A stretch of 15,516 nt of DNA from DATBGO01 sp050011895 (GTDB taxonomy: Bacteria > Actinomycetota > Actinomycetes > Streptosporangiales > Streptosporangiaceae). The notes beneath the pieces were generated by a model. It was not told the origin of the DNA. It ran no database searches and saw only the letters and a list, made by a program, of their open reading frames with translations. The stretch covers positions 1 to 15,516 of the forward strand of contig JBEKIF010000076.1 of NCBI GenBank assembly GCA_050011895.1. The letters run 5' to 3'. The position numbers and the translations under genes were made by a program. This document shows, piece by piece, positions 13,045 through 15,516 of the stretch; the stretch's first letter is position 1, and each line of letters begins with the position of its first letter.

Positions 13045-15516
13045 ATGATAATTAACGCTGGCCGACCGGCTAGGTCCGCCGCGCTCACCATTACGTTCGC
13101 CGTTCTGCTGCTGCTGGGGGTCATCGGCCGGCCCGTGCCCGCGCGGGCCGCTACACCGCACTTAACTGTCTCGATCACTTTCGACGACAGCGACGAGGAT
13201 CAGTATACCAACGCCCTCCCGGCGCTGGAGTCGCACGATATGCACGGGACGTTCTATGCGATCACCGGGCAGGTCGGGGTCGACAGCGGGTCCCTGACCG
13301 TGCCGCAATTGCAGGCTATCTACAATGCAGGCAACGAGATCGGCGGCCACACGGTGCTGCATCCCAACCTCACCCAGATCAGCAACGCCGAGGCGACCAG
13401 GGAGATCTGCGATAGCCGGGACACCCTGCTCGGCTGGGGCTTCCCGGTGACCGACTTCGCCTATCCGTACGCCGCCTACAACTCGACGACGGAGGGGATC
13501 GTCGAGCAGTGCGGCTACAACTCCGCCCGGCAGGACGGCGATATCACCTCCAAGCCCTACGGCTGCGTGAGCGGATGCCCGCTGGCCGAGACGATCCCGC
13601 CGAAAGACCCGTATGGCATCCGGGCGCCCTCGTCTATCCAGGACGACTGGACCCTCGCCCAGATGGAACAGTTAGTCACCCAGGCCGAGCCAGGCGGCGG
13701 CTGGACGGTGCTCGTCTTCCACCACATCTGCGACGACTGCGACCAGTACTCGGTCACCCCGGCGAACTTCAATGCCCTGCTGACCTGGCTGCAGACCCAG
13801 AACGTGTCCATCGAGACCGTCGGCCAGGTGATCGGCGGACCGGTCCAGCCAGCGGTCAGCGCGCCGGCCGTCCCGCCGGCCCCGCCCGGCACCAACGGCG
13901 TCACCAACGCCTCGGTCGAGACCGATGACCCCTACAACCCGGGGACGCCGTACTGCTGGTCGACCAGCACGAGCGCCGGCGACACGGCCAGCTTCGCCGA
14001 GACGGGCACCGCGCACACCGGGAAGGTGGGCGAGACCGTCACCATGAGCTCCTACACCAGCGGGAACGCGGCACTGCTCATCAAGCAGGACCTGGGCCAG
14101 TGCGCCCCGAGCGCGGTCGCCGGTGATGCCTACCTTGTCTCGGGCTGGTATCAGAGCACGGTGCCGACGCGGTTCCTGTTCTGGTACCGGGACGCCAACG
14201 GAGGCTGGCATTCCTGGACGAAGAGCCCGCAGTTCGGCGCGGAGAGTTCCTGGACGCAGGCGAAGTGGACGACGCCAGCGGTGCCGGCCGGCGCGACCGC
14301 GCTGAGCTTCGGGATGGATATCGAGGCCGTCGGCACCCTGACCACCGACGACTACTCCCTGATGGACTCGGGCGGCCCGCCCAGCACCCCGTCGGTGTCG
14401 CTGACCGGGCCGGCCGCGGGCGCGACGCTGACCGGGCCGGTGACCCTCACCGCGAACGCCTCCTCCCCGGTCGGCATCGCCAAGGTCGACTTCCTGGTCG
14501 ACGGGGTCGTGGTGGCCACCGCCACCTCCTCGCCCTACACCGCCACCTGGGACTCCAGCACCGTCGGCGATGGCCCGGTTACGGTCACCGCGCGGGCCAC
14601 CGACACCTCCGGCAACACGGCCACCACGGCCGGGCAGGCGGACACGGTTTCCAACGCGGCCAGCCGCGGCGGCAACCTGCTCGCCAACGCCACGCTCAAC
14701 ACCAACACCGGCGGCGGCTCCACCCCCGACTGCTGGCAGGAAAGCAACACCAGCGGCAACACCCAGGCCTGGACCTACACCCCCGGTGCGCATAGCGGCA
14801 ACGCGACCGAGAACGTCACCATCTCCGCCTACTCCAGCGGCGACAGCAAGCTCGTCACCGCGCAGGGCACCAGCGCCTGCTCGCCCCGGGTCACCCCGGG
14901 CAGCGCCTACACCCTCGGCGGCTCCTACGAGTCGAGCCAGCCCACCCATATCGTCGCCTACTACCAGAACGCCAGCGGCACCTGGACCTACTGGACCGAA
15001 AGCCCCGCCTTCGCCGCGTCCAGCACCTGGGCCCAGGCCGCCTGGGCCACCCCGGCGGTCCCGGCCGGCGCCACCGCCCTGTCCTTCGGTCTCAACATCG
15101 CCGCCGCCGGCAGCCTCACCACCGACGACTACACCATGACCGCCGGGGCACCCGCGCCGCCGACGGTGTCGCTGACCGCCCCGGCCGCGGGCGCGACCCT
15201 GACCGGGCCGGTGACCTTCACCGCGAACGCGTCCTCCGCGGTCGGCATCGCCAAGGTCGACTTCCTGGTCGACGGCGTCGTGGTGGCCACCGCCACCTCC
15301 TCCCCCTACACCGCCACCTGGGACTCCACCACCGTCGGCGACGGCCCCGTCACGCTCACCGCCCGGGCCACCGACACCTCCGGCAACACGGCCACCACCA
15401 CCGGGCAGGCCGACACCGTCTCCAACGCGGCCGGCCGCGGCGGCAACCTGCTCGCCAACGCCACCCTCAACACCAACACCGGCGGCGGCTCCACCCCCAA
15501 CTGCTGGCAGGAAAGC
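13045..15516 (+). CDS. Secreted NodB polysaccharide deacetylase with repeated CBM-like and Ig-like modules (3' end outside window)
   Basis: An open frame of 824 codons continues past the window. The ATG has a perfect AGGAGG eight bases upstream. Residues 1-36 form a signal peptide (LTIT...VLLLLGVIG, cleavage near ARA/A). A NodB domain (about 40-265) has TFDDSD (D47, D48), HTVLH (H102, H106), FAYPYAAYN and VFHHIC (H226/H227), so its metal site is intact, unlike the NodB domain of the lyase fusion. After a Pro-rich linker come a carbohydrate-binding-like jelly roll (about 284-445, Trp-rich), an Ig-like domain (about 446-540, VDFLVDGVVVATATSSPY), a second jelly roll (541-702), a second Ig (703-797) and the start of a third jelly roll. 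It should remove acetyl groups from an extracellular or wall polysaccharide, perhaps that of the adjacent synthase. L40 and L210 are TTA codons. Divergent from the dehydrogenase. Confidence 0.88.
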   Translation, partial: MIINAGRPARSAALTITFAVLLLLGVIGRPVPARAATPHLTVSITFDDSDEDQYTNALPALESHDMHGTFYAITGQVGVDSGSLTVPQLQAIYNAGNEIGGHTVLHPNLTQISNAEATREICDSRDTLLGWGFPVTDFAYPYAAYNSTTEGIVEQCGYNSARQDGDITSKPYGCVSGCPLAETIPPKDPYGIRAPSSIQDDWTLAQMEQLVTQAEPGGGWTVLVFHHICDDCDQYSVTPANFNALLTWLQTQNVSIETVGQVIGGPVQPAVSAPAVPPAPPGTNGVTNASVETDDPYNPGTPYCWSTSTSAGDTASFAETGTAHTGKVGETVTMSSYTSGNAALLIKQDLGQCAPSAVAGDAYLVSGWYQSTVPTRFLFWYRDANGGWHSWTKSPQFGAESSWTQAKWTTPAVPAGATALSFGMDIEAVGTLTTDDYSLMDSGGPPSTPSVSLTGPAAGATLTGPVTLTANASSPVGIAKVDFLVDGVVVATATSSPYTATWDSSTVGDGPVTVTARATDTSGNTATTAGQADTVSNAASRGGNLLANATLNTNTGGGSTPDCWQESNTSGNTQAWTYTPGAHSGNATENVTISAYSSGDSKLVTAQGTSACSPRVTPGSAYTLGGSYESSQPTHIVAYYQNASGTWTYWTESPAFAASSTWAQAAWATPAVPAGATALSFGLNIAAAGSLTTDDYTMTAGAPAPPTVSLTAPAAGATLTGPVTFTANASSAVGIAKVDFLVDGVVVATATSSPYTATWDSTTVGDGPVTLTARATDTSGNTATTTGQADTVSNAAGRGGNLLANATLNTNTGGGSTPNCWQES
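14395..15516 (+). repeat. 771-bp-period direct repeat inside the deacetylase gene
   Basis: The 351 bp at 14395-14745 recur at 15166-15516 with about 94% identity by eye, offset 771 bp (257 codons: one Ig-like plus one carbohydrate-binding-like module). The copy is cut by the window edge. The first binding module at 13897-14380 is clearly more diverged, so the later unit arose by a more recent duplication. Confidence 0.85.

Noticed and set aside
13672..14949. Long minus-strand open frame of about 425 codons
   Set aside because: It is Gly/Arg/Val-rich low-complexity text opposite the deacetylase gene, whose plus-strand translation has clear domains, repeats and motifs. High GC at third positions leaves antisense frames open.

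Overview
High-GC DNA of an actinomycete. Evidence: very high GC at third codon positions, GTG and TTG starts, leaderless-type -10 boxes, a DeoR/TetR/SDR gene style and an IS3 remnant typical of that phylum. A spore-forming or filamentous lineage (Streptosporangiales, Catenulisporales or Streptomycetales type) fits, but the genus cannot be fixed from the sequence.

Left part, about 1-4300, is ordinary accessory chromosome. It holds the N-terminus of a DeoR-family repressor with a good operator in front of it, a frameshifted C-terminal scrap of an IS3-family transposase, and a VapB/VapC-type antitoxin/PIN-toxin pair with a 4-nt overlap. Next comes a TetR repressor divergent from a short-chain dehydrogenase and an alpha/beta hydrolase. 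Three copies of one palindromic operator sit between the TetR and dehydrogenase genes. A strong hairpin closes the hydrolase gene.

Right part, about 4347-15516, looks like a surface or exopolysaccharide locus. On the minus strand, in transcription order, are: a UDP-N-acetylhexosamine-type 6-dehydrogenase; a processive family-2 glycosyltransferase resembling hyaluronan/chitin/NodC synthases with five predicted membrane segments; a 1122-residue membrane-anchored fusion of a heparinase II/III-like lyase, a jelly-roll linker and a NodB-like domain; and, after a gap, a membrane-anchored LamG lectin. Divergently on the plus strand is a secreted NodB polysaccharide deacetylase carrying alternating carbohydrate-binding and Ig-like modules. 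It is still open at the window edge.

Proposed logic (inference): the dehydrogenase supplies an activated (N-acetyl)hexosaminuronic acid, the synthase polymerises and extrudes it, and the fusion protein trims or binds the chain at the membrane. The LamG protein would hold it at the surface, and the secreted deacetylase would modify it outside. The fusion is the most unusual gene: by eye, several residues normally catalytic or metal-binding in both halves are replaced. The intergenic regions of this locus carry three unrelated short tandem arrays (18-bp, 8/16-bp and 13-bp units), a perfect 16-bp palindrome and a shared 11-bp AT-rich box. The secreted deacetylase has two TTA codons, which could put it under bldA-type developmental control.
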